64,000 nucleotides of DNA from Bacteroidota bacterium. Lineage in GTDB: Bacteria; Bacteroidota; Bacteroidia; Sphingobacteriales; Sphingobacteriaceae. The notes under the pieces were generated by a model. It was not told the DNA's origin. It saw only the letters and a list, made by a program, of their open reading frames with translations, and searched no databases. The translations under genes were made by a program, and so were the position numbers. Position 1 is the stretch's first letter, and each line of letters begins with the position of its first letter. The stretch covers positions 62,001 to 126,000 of the forward strand of contig JAEXHI010000022.1 in assembly GCA_023450085.1 (NCBI GenBank). Reading direction: 5' to 3'. This document shows, one piece after another, positions 35,145 to 44,012 of the stretch.

Positions 35145-35633
35145 CTAAATGGATTGGTTGATTTTTTTCTGTTGCCTAAATTGATAAATAGAACCAGCAA
35201 TGAAAAGGATCAGGAGAAAAAGTAATGTTTGGCCAATTACAGGGTCGCTAATGTCTTTTGCCAAAGGGTGGCCTACAGGGATTCTGGTAAATGTTTCGTT
35301 AACAGTGGGTACCCATGAAAGGAAAAAGCTGAAAGAGAGGAAAAAATTTTCGAAGAAACGAGCCCTTTGATTTTTTGTTTTTTTAACGTGAAGAAAATAG
35401 GCTGCTAATACCAATAATACAATGAATAATGCAAATACATGGCCTGGGTTAAAGCCGCCCAGTTTGGATAAACCCAAAGCCGTAAGAGAAGTAATGACCG
35501 TTCCGTAAAAATAGATTTTGCCAGATAATACAGCGAGATTGATTTTGCCGTATTTAATGAAAGATGTAATAGCGGCTACAATAGCAGCAACACCAATAAT
35601 AGTGTGAAAAATTCCCAAAGATGATAGTCCCAT
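35145..35633 (-). CDS. Multi-pass membrane protein of unknown function
   Basis: The 162-residue protein has four hydrophobic segments (GIFHTIIGVAAIVAAITSF; IYFYGTVITSLTALGL; VFALFIVLLVLAAYFLHV; LLFLLILFIAGSIYQF) with the conserved-looking GGFNPGHVFAL loop. It resembles small DUF2306/DUF420-style membrane proteins in shape, but I cannot name it. The AraC gene lies upstream on the same strand, 178 bases away, and may control it. Confidence 0.65.
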   Translation of the reverse strand: MGLSSLGIFHTIIGVAAIVAAITSFIKYGKINLAVLSGKIYFYGTVITSLTALGLSKLGGFNPGHVFALFIVLLVLAAYFLHVKKTKNQRARFFENFFLSFSFFLSWVPTVNETFTRIPVGHPLAKDISDPVIGQTLLFLLILFIAGSIYQFRQQKKINQSI

Positions 35634-35811
35634 TTCGATAATTTTTTGTGAATAGATAATTAATTGTTCTGTTTAAAGTATCATATAATGATGATACAAA
35701 TGTCTTACAGAAACTGCAGAGGAACTTTGCGAATAGGGTCAATTATTTGGCAAATTGGTTCACCCAAAACTATTAGTCAACAAGAAGGAATGATGACGGA
35801 AGTAATATTGG

Positions 35812-36669
35812 TTACGGGGTATTACTGTACTTTAGTCGGTAGTTTTTAGGTGTAGTGTTGTATTTACTGCGGAAGCTTTTGGTAAAGTTAGCCAAATCGT
35901 TAAAGCCACAATCAAATGCAATTTCACTAATGCGCTTATCAGACAAGGAAAGTAGTTCCGCGGCTTTTTCTAGCTTTTTAGTTTTGATATAATTGGCAGG
36001 AGTATCATTGTACAGTTTTGCAAATTCCCGTTTAAAGGAAGAAAGGCTTAAGTGATTTAGTTGTGCCAGTTCTTCAATGGTGATTTGTGAAAATAAATGT
36101 GCCTCAATAACCTGCTTAAAAGTATAGATGCTTGACGAAAATAACTGTGACAATATGATTTGTATGGCCTCCGCATTTTGAGTTTGCGAGAGCAAGAGGA
36201 TGATTTCCTTTAGTTTCAAAATCAAGATATCCTCATTAATGAGTGAAGGGTTTTCAAAGTAAAAGAGCAGTCCTTCAATGTATTTTTGGATTAGGAAATC
36301 GTTGTTGATTTTCTCAATGGACTTTTCTGGCGCCCTGTTCCTAATAGGCTGCAGGATAAGCGGTAGCTCCCGATCGTAAATTTTCTTTAAAATATCTGGA
36401 TGGAAGTTAACAATCACAATCTCATTGTTGCTGCTCGCTGTCGAATGACTGATTTCTCTGCTAGAATTAACACAGTTTAAAAACAAAGAATGTTTAGTGG
36501 GAAGGGTAACTGGTTCTTCGTTTACTTCATATTGCATTTCGCCTTGCAGCATGTAAAAAAAACAGGCATTATCCGTAATGGGCATGGTAAACTTAAATGG
36601 CGCTTTTAATACAATTTTTTGGAGGAGCGATTTGCCAAATAAGTCGTGCTTTTGGTGGTCTATGATCAT
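35812..36669 (-). CDS. AraC-family transcriptional regulator
   Basis: The 285-residue protein from ATG 36669 has an N-terminal cupin-like sensor (about residues 20-150, with CFFYMLQGEMQYEVNEEPVT) and a C-terminal AraC domain (about 185-283): FSQITIEELAQLNHLSLSSF then KREFAKLYNDTPANYIKTKK and ISEIAFDCGFNDLANFTKSF, both helix-turn-helix motifs intact. It is divergent from the CPA1 antiporter gene (start 36786, 116 bases away). The likely targets are that gene and/or the membrane protein at 35145. Confidence 0.9.
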   Translation of the reverse strand: MIIDHQKHDLFGKSLLQKIVLKAPFKFTMPITDNACFFYMLQGEMQYEVNEEPVTLPTKHSLFLNCVNSSREISHSTASSNNEIVIVNFHPDILKKIYDRELPLILQPIRNRAPEKSIEKINNDFLIQKYIEGLLFYFENPSLINEDILILKLKEIILLLSQTQNAEAIQIILSQLFSSSIYTFKQVIEAHLFSQITIEELAQLNHLSLSSFKREFAKLYNDTPANYIKTKKLEKAAELLSLSDKRISEIAFDCGFNDLANFTKSFRSKYNTTPKNYRLKYSNTP

Positions 36670-36785
36670 AATGCTGTTCCCTTGCAATGCTTGGCAACTA
36701 ATGTACTTTATTCATTTGATTTCTCTTGAAAAAATACGATTTTAATCCTACATAATTTGCTAACTTTCAAGACAACAAAATATTT

Positions 36786-38369
36786 ATGCATACAATTTTA
36801 CCTTTTTTATTGGCCATGGTTGCAGCGGTGGTGCTATTGGAAATGTGGGCAACTAAATTGCGCATTGCCTATCCGGTGCTATTGGTTGTGGCTGGATTGG
36901 CGGTTAGCTTTATCCCTAACTTGCCTGTGGTGAGGATTAATCCTGATTTGATTTTTTTTATATTCCTTCCTCCTTTATTATTTGAAGCCTCTTGGTCTAT
37001 CTCTTTTAAGGAGATGAAAAAATGGTGGCGCATTATTACCAGTTTTGCTTTTTTGGTGGTTTTCTTTACTGCATTATCGGTGGCACTGGTTACTAATTAC
37101 TATATCCCAGGGTTTACCATTGCATTGGGTTTTCTGTTGGGAGGAATTGTCTCTCCGCCAGATGCGGTGAGTACGGGAGCCATTACCAAATTTGTAAAGA
37201 TTCCTCGGTCTACTGCAACTATTTTGGAAGGGGAAAGCTTATTGAACGATGCTTCCTCGCTGATTATTTTTCGCTTTGCGTTAGTGGCGGTGGGCACAGG
37301 GCAGTTTATTTGGCAAGAAGCCGCAACTAGCTTTTTATGGATGGTGCTAGGAGGTATTGCTATAGGATTATTATTGGGTTGGATTTTCGTACAAATGCAT
37401 AAGCGTTTGCCTACAGATGCTTCCTCTGATATTGCTCTTACTTTGATAGAACCTTATTTTATGTATTGGGTAGCAGAACAGTTACACAGTTCGGGGGTAT
37501 TAGCAGTAGTGTGTGGTGGGTTGTACATGTCGGCCCAGCGATTGATATTTTTGAACAGTACCAGTCGTATCAGGGGCTATAGTGTATGGGAAAGCTTTGT
37601 ATTTATTCTAAATGGTATTATTTTCTTAATTATTGGCTTGGAACTTCCAGAGATTGTGAGCGGTATTCATGCTAAAGGTATTCCCTTGAGTACTGCCATT
37701 GGCTATGGGGTATTGGTTACGGGGGTTCTTATTGGGGCAAGAATGATCAGCGGTTATGCGGCTTTGATTGCTACACTGATTTTTAGACCTACGGTAATGC
37801 CACATGCGGCTTCACGAAGACGACGATGGTTAATGCCAGCGTTGCTCGGATGGACGGGAATGAGGGGCGTGGTATCTTTAGCGGCGGCACTGGCTATTCC
37901 AGTGAAACTGGCCGATGGAACACTTTTTCCGCATAGAGATTTGATTTTGTTTATCACCTTTGTGGCCATTTTACTCACCTTATTGGTGCAGGGACTTACA
38001 CTTCCACATTTTATCAAACGCAGTCGTTTATTTGAAGGTATTTTTGATGAAGCGGAGGAAGCAGCAACCCGTAAAAAGATGAAGCAAGGTTTGAAACAGC
38101 ATATCTATGAGTTTCTCAAGTATAAATATGAAAATGAATTTCGGGGTCACGCCGGTTTGGAAAAGTTTATTCAGCAATGGGAAGAAAGGGCAAAAGCCAC
38201 AGACGATAGCTGGATGAATGATAAAACCAAGACTATTTTTATAGAAATGCTAGAAAGTCAGCGTGAATACCTTGTGGAGTTGAATAAAGATCCAAAGATA
38301 AATGAAGAGATTATCCGTCATCAGTTATACCAAATTGATTTGGAGGAAGAGCGCTTGAAGATGATATGA
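36786..38369 (+). CDS. CPA1-family Na+/H+ antiporter
   Basis: This 527-residue inner-membrane antiporter has about twelve helices in residues 1-410 and a cytoplasmic tail. DLIFFIFLPPLLFEASW, GGIVSPPDAVSTGAITKFVK, EGESLLNDASSLIIFRFALV (with the transport-site ND pair) and GWTGMRGVVSLAAALAIPV are the CPA1/NhaP hallmarks. The tail is charged and helical (EAEEAATRKKMKQGLKQHIY) and may be regulatory. It exchanges Na+ or K+ for H+ in pH or salt homeostasis. Tandem palindromic repeats begin nine bases after the stop. Confidence 0.95.
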   Translation: MHTILPFLLAMVAAVVLLEMWATKLRIAYPVLLVVAGLAVSFIPNLPVVRINPDLIFFIFLPPLLFEASWSISFKEMKKWWRIITSFAFLVVFFTALSVALVTNYYIPGFTIALGFLLGGIVSPPDAVSTGAITKFVKIPRSTATILEGESLLNDASSLIIFRFALVAVGTGQFIWQEAATSFLWMVLGGIAIGLLLGWIFVQMHKRLPTDASSDIALTLIEPYFMYWVAEQLHSSGVLAVVCGGLYMSAQRLIFLNSTSRIRGYSVWESFVFILNGIIFLIIGLELPEIVSGIHAKGIPLSTAIGYGVLVTGVLIGARMISGYAALIATLIFRPTVMPHAASRRRRWLMPALLGWTGMRGVVSLAAALAIPVKLADGTLFPHRDLILFITFVAILLTLLVQGLTLPHFIKRSRLFEGIFDEAEEAATRKKMKQGLKQHIYEFLKYKYENEFRGHAGLEKFIQQWEERAKATDDSWMNDKTKTIFIEMLESQREYLVELNKDPKINEEIIRHQLYQIDLEEERLKMI

Positions 38370-38377
38370 TAAGTGTT

Positions 38378-38690
38378 CTTTGCGTTGCTTTGCGATGTCT
38401 TCTCAACCTTTGCGGTAAAGAGATAACCGCTAAGAATGGATGAGTTACGCTAAGAACGCAAAGTGCTTCTGGAATAGCGAGCGAAAATAATATAAAAGTT
38501 AGATTGTTATATGGTTTGTCTTTGCGTTGCTTTGCGATGTCTTCTCAACCTTTGCGGTAAAGAGATAACCGCTAAGAAATGAAGAGTTACGCTAAGAACG
38601 CAAAGTGTCTCTAAAGTGGTGGATGTAAATTATTTGAAAATCAGATTGTTATATGGTTTGTCTTTGTGTTGCTTTCCAGTGTTTTCATCC
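38378..38690. repeat. Tandem palindromic repeats with 142-bp period
   Basis: Two full copies of an 86-bp imperfect palindrome (38378-38463 and 38520-38605) and a truncated third starting at 38662. Each copy opens CTTTGCGTTGCTTTGCG, has a central CTTTGCGGTAAAGAGATAACC and closes ACGCTAAGAACGCAAAG, so the ends pair into a long hairpin. The start-to-start distance is 142 bp both times, since the spacers (AGATTGTTATATGGTTTGT and more) repeat too. It fills the gap between the antiporter gene and the convergent AraC gene. Confidence 0.9.
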
Positions 38691-38713
38691 CGTATGTACT
38701 GGATGGCGATAAA

Positions 38714-39637
38714 TTAATTGAAGCCTGCACGGAACTCCAACGGACTCTGGCCTGTTTTACTTTTAAATAGCTTGCTAAAAGACTGTGAATGTTCAAAGCC
38801 TAAGTCATAGGCAATTTCGCTGATGGAGAGATTAGTCAATGACAACCTTTCTTTAGCTACTTCTATTAATTTTTGATGGATATGCTGTTGGGTACTTTGT
38901 CCAGTAAGTACCTTGAGCAGTGAGCTTAAATATTTTTGGGATACGTTTAGTTTTTCGGCAATATTGTGCACCGTGGGCAGCCCTTGCGAAATGAGATTGT
39001 TGCTATTGAAATAACCATTAAGTAACTGTTCTAAGCTTTGCAGGATGCGGTGGTTTGATTTTTCCCTAGTGATAAACTGTCGGTTGTAAAATCGCTCTGA
39101 ATAGCCTAATAAAGTTTCTATTTGTGAGATAATAATTTGCTTGCTGAATCGATCAATATTGGCATGGTACTCTTGTTTGATATTCTCGATAATTCCATTC
39201 ACTGTTTTTTCTTCTTTTTCGGATAAAAAAAGTGCTTCATTAATGGAATAATCAAAATATTCATATTGTTTGATACTCTTTGCTAATGCGGTATTCCATA
39301 AAAAATCGGGGTGTACTAAAAGCATCCAACCTGAACGTTTTAAGGAGGGGTTAAGCTCTGTCTCAATTTTAAAGACTTGATTGGGAGCGATGAATCCCAT
39401 CACCCCCTCATCAAAATCATATTCTTGTTGACCATATTTCATCTTAAAGTCAATACCTCGTTTAAGTGAAATTTGATAAAAATCAAATACCCAACTATTT
39501 CCTCCCGCTTGTGCTGTACGTGGTACCTTACCAAAATCAATTACACTAATCAAAGGATGTTCGGGTTGGGGCAGGCCCCTCGAAGTGTGAAATTCGCTAA
39601 TGCTTCGGAGTCTAATAGGCTGCTTATTTTCCATCAT
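38714..39637 (-). CDS. AraC-family transcriptional regulator
   Basis: The 307-residue protein has a sensor half with VPRTAQAGGNSWVFDFYQIS and YDFDEGVMGFIAPNQVFKIE, and a C-terminal AraC domain (about residues 205-305): VHNIAEKLNVSQKYLSSLLK and ISEIAYDLGFEHSQSFSKLF followed by KSKTGQSPLEFR. Both helix-turn-helix motifs are complete. It follows the SDR gene by 41 bases on the same strand, so it probably shares or controls that transcript. Confidence 0.92.
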   Translation of the reverse strand: MMENKQPIRLRSISEFHTSRGLPQPEHPLISVIDFGKVPRTAQAGGNSWVFDFYQISLKRGIDFKMKYGQQEYDFDEGVMGFIAPNQVFKIETELNPSLKRSGWMLLVHPDFLWNTALAKSIKQYEYFDYSINEALFLSEKEEKTVNGIIENIKQEYHANIDRFSKQIIISQIETLLGYSERFYNRQFITREKSNHRILQSLEQLLNGYFNSNNLISQGLPTVHNIAEKLNVSQKYLSSLLKVLTGQSTQQHIHQKLIEVAKERLSLTNLSISEIAYDLGFEHSQSFSKLFKSKTGQSPLEFRAGFN

Positions 39638-39678
39638 CCAAATTAGTCATTTTTTACTTGATGTCATTAGTCGTCGAC

Positions 39679-40554
39679 CTAGAAATAATTTGCCTGCATA
39701 TCTTCTAGCAAGCCTATCTGTGTAGGCTGCCAGCCCAATTGCTCTTGTGTTTTTATTCCAACGGCAGCGCCCTCAAAGGAAATGAAACGAGCCATCCAGT
39801 CAAAGTGTGCTCCAATGGCTGCTCCCGATACAGACTGAACAGGTAAATTCAGTTCTTTGCCAATAAGAGTAGCAATTGTTTTGGTTTCAATAGCCTGATC
39901 GCCTACTACATTGTACACTGCACCAATGTTTGCTTTCTCCAAAGCCAATTTAAATGCCTTTGCTGCATCTAAACGATGTACTGCAGACCAATTGTTTTTA
40001 CCGTTTTCTGGATAGGCTGAAACGCCATGTTGACGAGCTAGATGGATGATAAACGGAATAAAGCCTTTATCGCCTTTATCGTGCACTGATGGAGGTAAAC
40101 GAATCACAGAAACATTAATTCCTTTCTTGGCTAATGCCAAAGCAGTAGCTTCTGAGGTACGCGGAGCATTTTCTGCCGAACTTTCTTCTCTGATGAAACC
40201 ATCAATAGGAGGTAGGGCCAACATTCCCGAAGTCACAATCAAAGGCTTATTTGTTCCTTCTAATACTTCGGCCATGGTAGTTATGGCAGAATGATCAACT
40301 TCTCCAGCTTTTTGATATTGGCTGAAATCGTGGATAAAAGCCGTATGTATAATACCGTCGGCCAATGCAGCTCCTTTTTTTAAGACTGCTAGATCTTCAA
40401 GGTTTCCTAATAAGACTTCCGCTCCTACATTACTGATGATTTCTGCGGATGCCTGTGAACGGGCCAAACCGATGACCTGATGCCCTGCATTTAGTAGTTC
40501 CTTTATTACTGCGGTGCCAATATAGCCTGAGGCTCCTGTTACAAATACTTTCAT
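39679..40554 (-). CDS. SDR-family NAD(P)-dependent oxidoreductase/epimerase
   Basis: The 291-residue protein begins MKVFVTGASGYIGTAVIKEL (Rossmann GxxGxxG) with VIGLARSQASAEII favouring NADP. LADGIIHTAFIHDFSQYQKA and NKPLIVTSGMLALPPIDGFI are typical of extended/atypical SDRs; no YxxxK pair is visible. WSAVHRLDAAKAFKLALEKA is the conserved C-terminal segment. It is a cytoplasmic reductase or epimerase-like protein of unknown substrate, paired with the AraC gene downstream. Confidence 0.9.
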   Translation of the reverse strand: MKVFVTGASGYIGTAVIKELLNAGHQVIGLARSQASAEIISNVGAEVLLGNLEDLAVLKKGAALADGIIHTAFIHDFSQYQKAGEVDHSAITTMAEVLEGTNKPLIVTSGMLALPPIDGFIREESSAENAPRTSEATALALAKKGINVSVIRLPPSVHDKGDKGFIPFIIHLARQHGVSAYPENGKNNWSAVHRLDAAKAFKLALEKANIGAVYNVVGDQAIETKTIATLIGKELNLPVQSVSGAAIGAHFDWMARFISFEGAAVGIKTQEQLGWQPTQIGLLEDMQANYF

Positions 40555-40717
40555 TCTTTTGTCTTTAATTTATGACTACAAATTTCCAAAGAACCTAAAG
40601 CAATGATGTAGTCTAATGTCAGATTGTTGTAGCCAAAAATCAGTAGGAGAGGTTAAAATATGTTAGGACATCGTAATACCATCGGCTTTTTATACTAAGA
40701 CTTTCTCTGTGAATATT

Positions 40718-41989
40718 TTACTTTTGCTTGTTCAGTTTTATCCATCTTTCTTCATTTTTTAAGATGTTGAAAGCTGGTTGGCCTAACAGCTGGGCTTTGG
40801 TTAATGTATTTCTTATGTTCAATAAGTCCAAGAAATCTAGGGCGATACTTTTATATTTTCCATCAGGATCATTTGCTGCAATTTTTGAAAAAATAACAGC
40901 TGCCTCAAAATTATCCTCATCAGACATTCCTCCTAAAAATGTAGAGGCTTGATTATAATCGTCATAGGTTTGCTGATACCTTTTGTTTCTGTAAGCAATT
41001 TTTGCTTGATCGATCAGTTTTTGAACTTGTTTTTGATAGTTAATATCGTTTTGTTGAGATACTTCTTTGCCAATAGGTTGATAAGAAAAACCATAAGTTA
41101 GCGAGTAAATTTCCAGAGGCTGTAAACCTATTTTCTTCCTTCGTTCATTCGCTTGATATTCTGCTGATATGGGTCTAAAGCCAGTGGCCATACCGTTTCC
41201 TGTCCATAAAACCTGTGTGCCATATTGCTGCTTATAGTTTAAATTGCATTGAACTCTATCATATAAAAAGGCATAGTTTTCGAGGTTTAGGGCTGTTGTT
41301 CCTTTTAATTTTTCCATTGCCAATAATGCACTTTTCTGGAATGCAATGTCTTGGTCGGCATGCTGAACAATTAGCCACAAATTGTTTTGACCGTCTTTTC
41401 CAATTTCTGCTATCGTTGGCCAGCCATATTCTTTTAAAATGCTTTTAGCTCGTTGCAGGTTGTTAAAGTCCGATTTGTGGATTTCTCTATTGAGTACTGC
41501 CAATAAACTATCATTATTTGTTTGCGAGCGCTTAAATCTCAGTTGTTGGTCCTTAAGCGTCATCATGTTGATTTCTTTTCTTAATGAAGAAAGTTTTAAA
41601 GTCTTGGAATACTGTTCTTCTTTATCAAAAGCCTCTTTCTCCAGAACTTTCCATTTTTCGTAAGCGGTGTCTTTTAAGTAGTCAAAATAAGGATCGTTAG
41701 CTAGCCAATTGGCTTCTGTCCAGCCTTTATCTAATGAAATCTGTAGATAATAAAAGGCTTTATCTGCATTTTGGTTTAGTGCATATACTCCTGCGGCTTT
41801 GTAGGCAGTGAGTGCATCGGGGCGTTGAATTTTAAAAGCCTGTTCATAATCATTAATAGCTGCTTTATAGTTCTTTTGGAGATGTAATAAACCTGCCTTC
41901 GCAATTAATGTTTCATAATGGACATTGGTTTGTGCATACAGTGTGATTAAAGGAAAATAAAACAGGCAAAGCAAAATTGTTTTTTTCAT
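40718..41989 (-). CDS. Secreted TPR protein with DUF6624 domain
   Basis: The 423-residue protein from ATG 41989 starts MKKTILLCLFYFPLITLYA, a signal peptide (an ATG at 42007 is possible). Residues 25-115 are TPR-like (LHLQKNYKAAINDYEQAFKI, AADKAFYYLQ-like helices). The middle, about 175-300, has KEYGWPTIAEIGKDGQNNLW then LIVQHADQDIAFQKSALL and FLYDRVQCNLNYKQQYGTQV, the DUF6624 pattern seen also at 18101-18655. The C-terminal 100 residues form another TPR-like region. A peptide- or protein-binding periplasmic role is likely but unproved. Confidence 0.8.
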   Translation of the reverse strand: MKKTILLCLFYFPLITLYAQTNVHYETLIAKAGLLHLQKNYKAAINDYEQAFKIQRPDALTAYKAAGVYALNQNADKAFYYLQISLDKGWTEANWLANDPYFDYLKDTAYEKWKVLEKEAFDKEEQYSKTLKLSSLRKEINMMTLKDQQLRFKRSQTNNDSLLAVLNREIHKSDFNNLQRAKSILKEYGWPTIAEIGKDGQNNLWLIVQHADQDIAFQKSALLAMEKLKGTTALNLENYAFLYDRVQCNLNYKQQYGTQVLWTGNGMATGFRPISAEYQANERRKKIGLQPLEIYSLTYGFSYQPIGKEVSQQNDINYQKQVQKLIDQAKIAYRNKRYQQTYDDYNQASTFLGGMSDEDNFEAAVIFSKIAANDPDGKYKSIALDFLDLLNIRNTLTKAQLLGQPAFNILKNEERWIKLNKQK

Positions 41990-42087
41990 TTGATGAAGGA
42001 TAATCACCTAAAAATACGATTTATAATTATTTCGACTTACATGGTAATGCGTTTGCTTATTGATTGTTAGCACTAAACACAGGTTGA

Positions 42088-42144
42088 ATCTTTGCAGTAA
42101 ACATTAACCGCTAAGAAAGGAAGAGTTGTGCCAAGAACGCAAAG
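42088..42144. repeat. Partial copy of the 86-bp palindromic repeat
   Basis: It holds the central and 3' half of the repeat (ATCTTTGCAGTAAACATTAACC ending AAGAACGCAAAG, with several changes). The 5' arm CTTTGCGTT is missing, so the long hairpin cannot form. It lies between the DUF6624 gene and the PAS-domain gene. Confidence 0.7.
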
Positions 42145-42192
42145 GAGTTTTAAAATACCAAAGTCACGGCAGGCAAACCACCACATTCGATA

Positions 42193-43509
42193 TTAAATTG
42201 AACTTACATTCCTAACTATTGGGATATTTTTGATTTCCTCTTCCGTTTGTTTTACAATACTGCCAATTACGGTGTCGAGCTCTTCGGCAGAATGCGTGAG
42301 ATATGATAAAAATTGGTTGAGTTCCGGATCATCAATGGGATCATGGTTCAATAGTTTTACAATCCCCAAAATTCGGGAAAGAGGGTTGCGGATCACATGA
42401 GATTGTAGATAGGCAATTTCTCTCATCTTTTCATTTTTATTTTCAATGGCGGCAATATATGCCTGTTCAGCAGTAATATCCCTTATAATAGCCAATCGTA
42501 CCCAAGAGCCATTAAGCCTGATGTTACTGGCGTTGATATCTACCGCTATCGATTCCCCGCTTTTGCGATAGTGTTGGTCTGTTTGGTGTACAAAGTCGCG
42601 ACGTATTTTGTTCCTGAATGTTTCTTCTGGGCATCTTAACAATTGATTGACTTTCATTTCCTGAAACTCTTTTTTGGTATATCCGTAGCAATCGATGGCA
42701 CTTCTGTTCACATAGCGCAAACGTAAAGTTGTAGGATCATAAATGAGTATGGGCAGAGGATTAAAAAAGAATAGGCTTTTGTAATGAGTAAGTGATTCTT
42801 GTAACAGCGCTTCTTTTGCGGTTTTGTCTTCCACTTCTTGATAAAGTTTTAAATGAAGGTCTGCTAGCTTTTCGATGGTATTTTGAAATCCATTAGTGAT
42901 ATACAGGACTACAGACACCATTACCAGATTGGCGAAAATAAAATTGAATGTGTATAGCATCCATCTATTAGGATGATTGTCGTTGACTAATTCAGATTGG
43001 GAAGCTAGTGGGTTTTGCATTAAAACTATAGTGGCGATGACACATATTAGCGCATTAATCAATACAGTAATGTAAGCTATCTTTTTGTTGAACAGGAGCG
43101 TTGCAAATAAACTAAGTAGGAGTAGAAAAATGGAACCCAGCATTAGCGATTGTAAGGTGTATATCTTCAAAACCGAAAAAATGACCATGATAGAAATCCC
43201 GAAATATTTTTTCAATTGGATACTGATCCTTTGATGGAGGATGAGATATAGTACTAAGCTGAAAGCAGCTAAATCAATGACAGCGGTAAGGTAATTCCCG
43301 TTTCGGTATTCGATGGTTACGGAGGCTAGGAGAGAGACTATTCCAGTAGGTACCGCAAATTTGATGATTTGTGTGAAAAATCTGTCTTTCCAAATCTCAT
43401 TTCTACTACGGTCTGCTTGTTTGGAAAGTGTTCTCTTATTGATAAAAGTGGTATATCTTTTCCATACGTAATTAAAGCGATTAACCTTGGGATTTGTGGT
43501 TTCTCTCAT
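42193..43509 (-). CDS. Membrane PAS-domain protein with HisKA-like helix but no ATPase domain
   Basis: The 438-residue protein has about six to seven hydrophobic helices (residues 35-220; for example IIKFAVPTGIVSLLASVTIE and IFANLVMVSVVLYIT), a short coiled coil, a PAS domain (about 240-355, with FFFNPLPILIYDPTTLRLRY, VNRSAIDCYGYTKKEFQEMK and a WVRLAIIRDITAEQ end) and a final helix AYLQSHVIRNPLSRILGIVK with a His/Asn/Pro H-box. It then ends without N, G1 or G2 boxes. So it has a dimerisation/H-box helix and no kinase domain: either a phosphotransfer or sensory protein, or a truncated kinase. Start set at ATG 43509. Confidence 0.85.
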   Translation of the reverse strand: MRETTNPKVNRFNYVWKRYTTFINKRTLSKQADRSRNEIWKDRFFTQIIKFAVPTGIVSLLASVTIEYRNGNYLTAVIDLAAFSLVLYLILHQRISIQLKKYFGISIMVIFSVLKIYTLQSLMLGSIFLLLLSLFATLLFNKKIAYITVLINALICVIATIVLMQNPLASQSELVNDNHPNRWMLYTFNFIFANLVMVSVVLYITNGFQNTIEKLADLHLKLYQEVEDKTAKEALLQESLTHYKSLFFFNPLPILIYDPTTLRLRYVNRSAIDCYGYTKKEFQEMKVNQLLRCPEETFRNKIRRDFVHQTDQHYRKSGESIAVDINASNIRLNGSWVRLAIIRDITAEQAYIAAIENKNEKMREIAYLQSHVIRNPLSRILGIVKLLNHDPIDDPELNQFLSYLTHSAEELDTVIGSIVKQTEEEIKNIPIVRNVSSI

Positions 43510-43587
43510 GTTTTGGGTGGATTTTTCCAATTTTACGAATAAATTCTTTGTCAGTACAAACGTTATGAATCATCTTCGTCATTTGTG

Positions 43588-43633
43588 AAAAATAACCGCT
43601 AAGAAAGGAAGAGTTACGCTGAGAACGCGAAGA
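43588..43633. repeat. Half copy of the palindromic repeat
   Basis: AAATAACCGCTAAGAAAGG then AAGAGTTACGCTGAGAACGC ends GAAG. This is the 3' half only, with two changes in the closing arm. Confidence 0.65.
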
Positions 43634-43673
43634 TTTTTGCTGTTTAAACCTGATTGAGCGGATTAGCCCACAG

Positions 43674-43692
43674 CCCTGAGTTTATCGAAGGG
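43674..43692. repeat. CCCTGAG...CGAAGGG inverted motif
   Basis: CCCTGAGTTTATCGAAGGG is a 19-bp hairpin-like element related to the CCCTGAGCTTGTCGAAGGG motif dispersed in many bacterial genomes. It lies in the 500-bp repeat-rich gap between the PAS protein and the ABC permease gene. Confidence 0.5.
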
Positions 43693-43780
43693 CGAGGACT
43701 ATGAGAGAAAGCAGGACCAACGTTAATACTTGTAGAGGATTGCTTTTCTGAAAAAGAATATGAACTCAAAGGTAGCTGGT

Positions 43781-43866
43781 CTTTGCGTTCCTTTGCGATA
43801 TCTGCATCAATCTTTACGGTAAAAAATAACCGCTAAGAAAAGAAGAGTTACGCTAAGAACGCAAAG
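43781..43866. repeat. Full copy of the 86-bp palindromic repeat
   Basis: It opens CTTTGCGTTCCTTTGCG and closes ACGCTAAGAACGCAAAG, exactly 86 bp as in the copies at 38378 and 38520, with differences mainly in the central loop (ATCTTTACGGTAAAAAATAACC). Confidence 0.85.
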
Positions 43867-43920
43867 GGACTGAAATAGCAGGTAAACAAAATCTAAGGCT
43901 TAGGTTACTAAATGAAATGT

Positions 43921-44010
43921 CTTTGCGTTCCTTTGTGATATCCTCAGCCAACCTTAGCGGTAAAATAAAATAGCCGCTAAGAAAGGAAGAGATACGCTAG
44001 GAACGCAAAG
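43921..44010. repeat. Full copy (90 bp) of the palindromic repeat
   Basis: It opens CTTTGCGTTCCTTTGTG and closes ACGCTAGGAACGCAAAG, with an expanded centre (AGCGGTAAAATAAAATAGCC). It ends two bases before the stop of the ABC permease gene on the minus strand. Confidence 0.82.
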
Positions 44011-44012
44011 TA

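Noticed and set aside
38378..38690. Regular repeats that might be a CRISPR array
   Set aside because: The repeat is 86 bp, palindromic along its whole length, with spacers that are themselves repeated, and there are no cas genes; this is a tandem palindromic repeat.
39679..40554. SDR/AraC pair as a biosynthetic cluster
   Set aside because: Only one enzyme and one regulator are present; this is an ordinary accessory pair.
43674..43692. CCCTGAG...CGAAGGG as a regulatory operator
   Set aside because: The motif is a widespread dispersed hairpin element in bacterial intergenic DNA and lies far from any start codon here.
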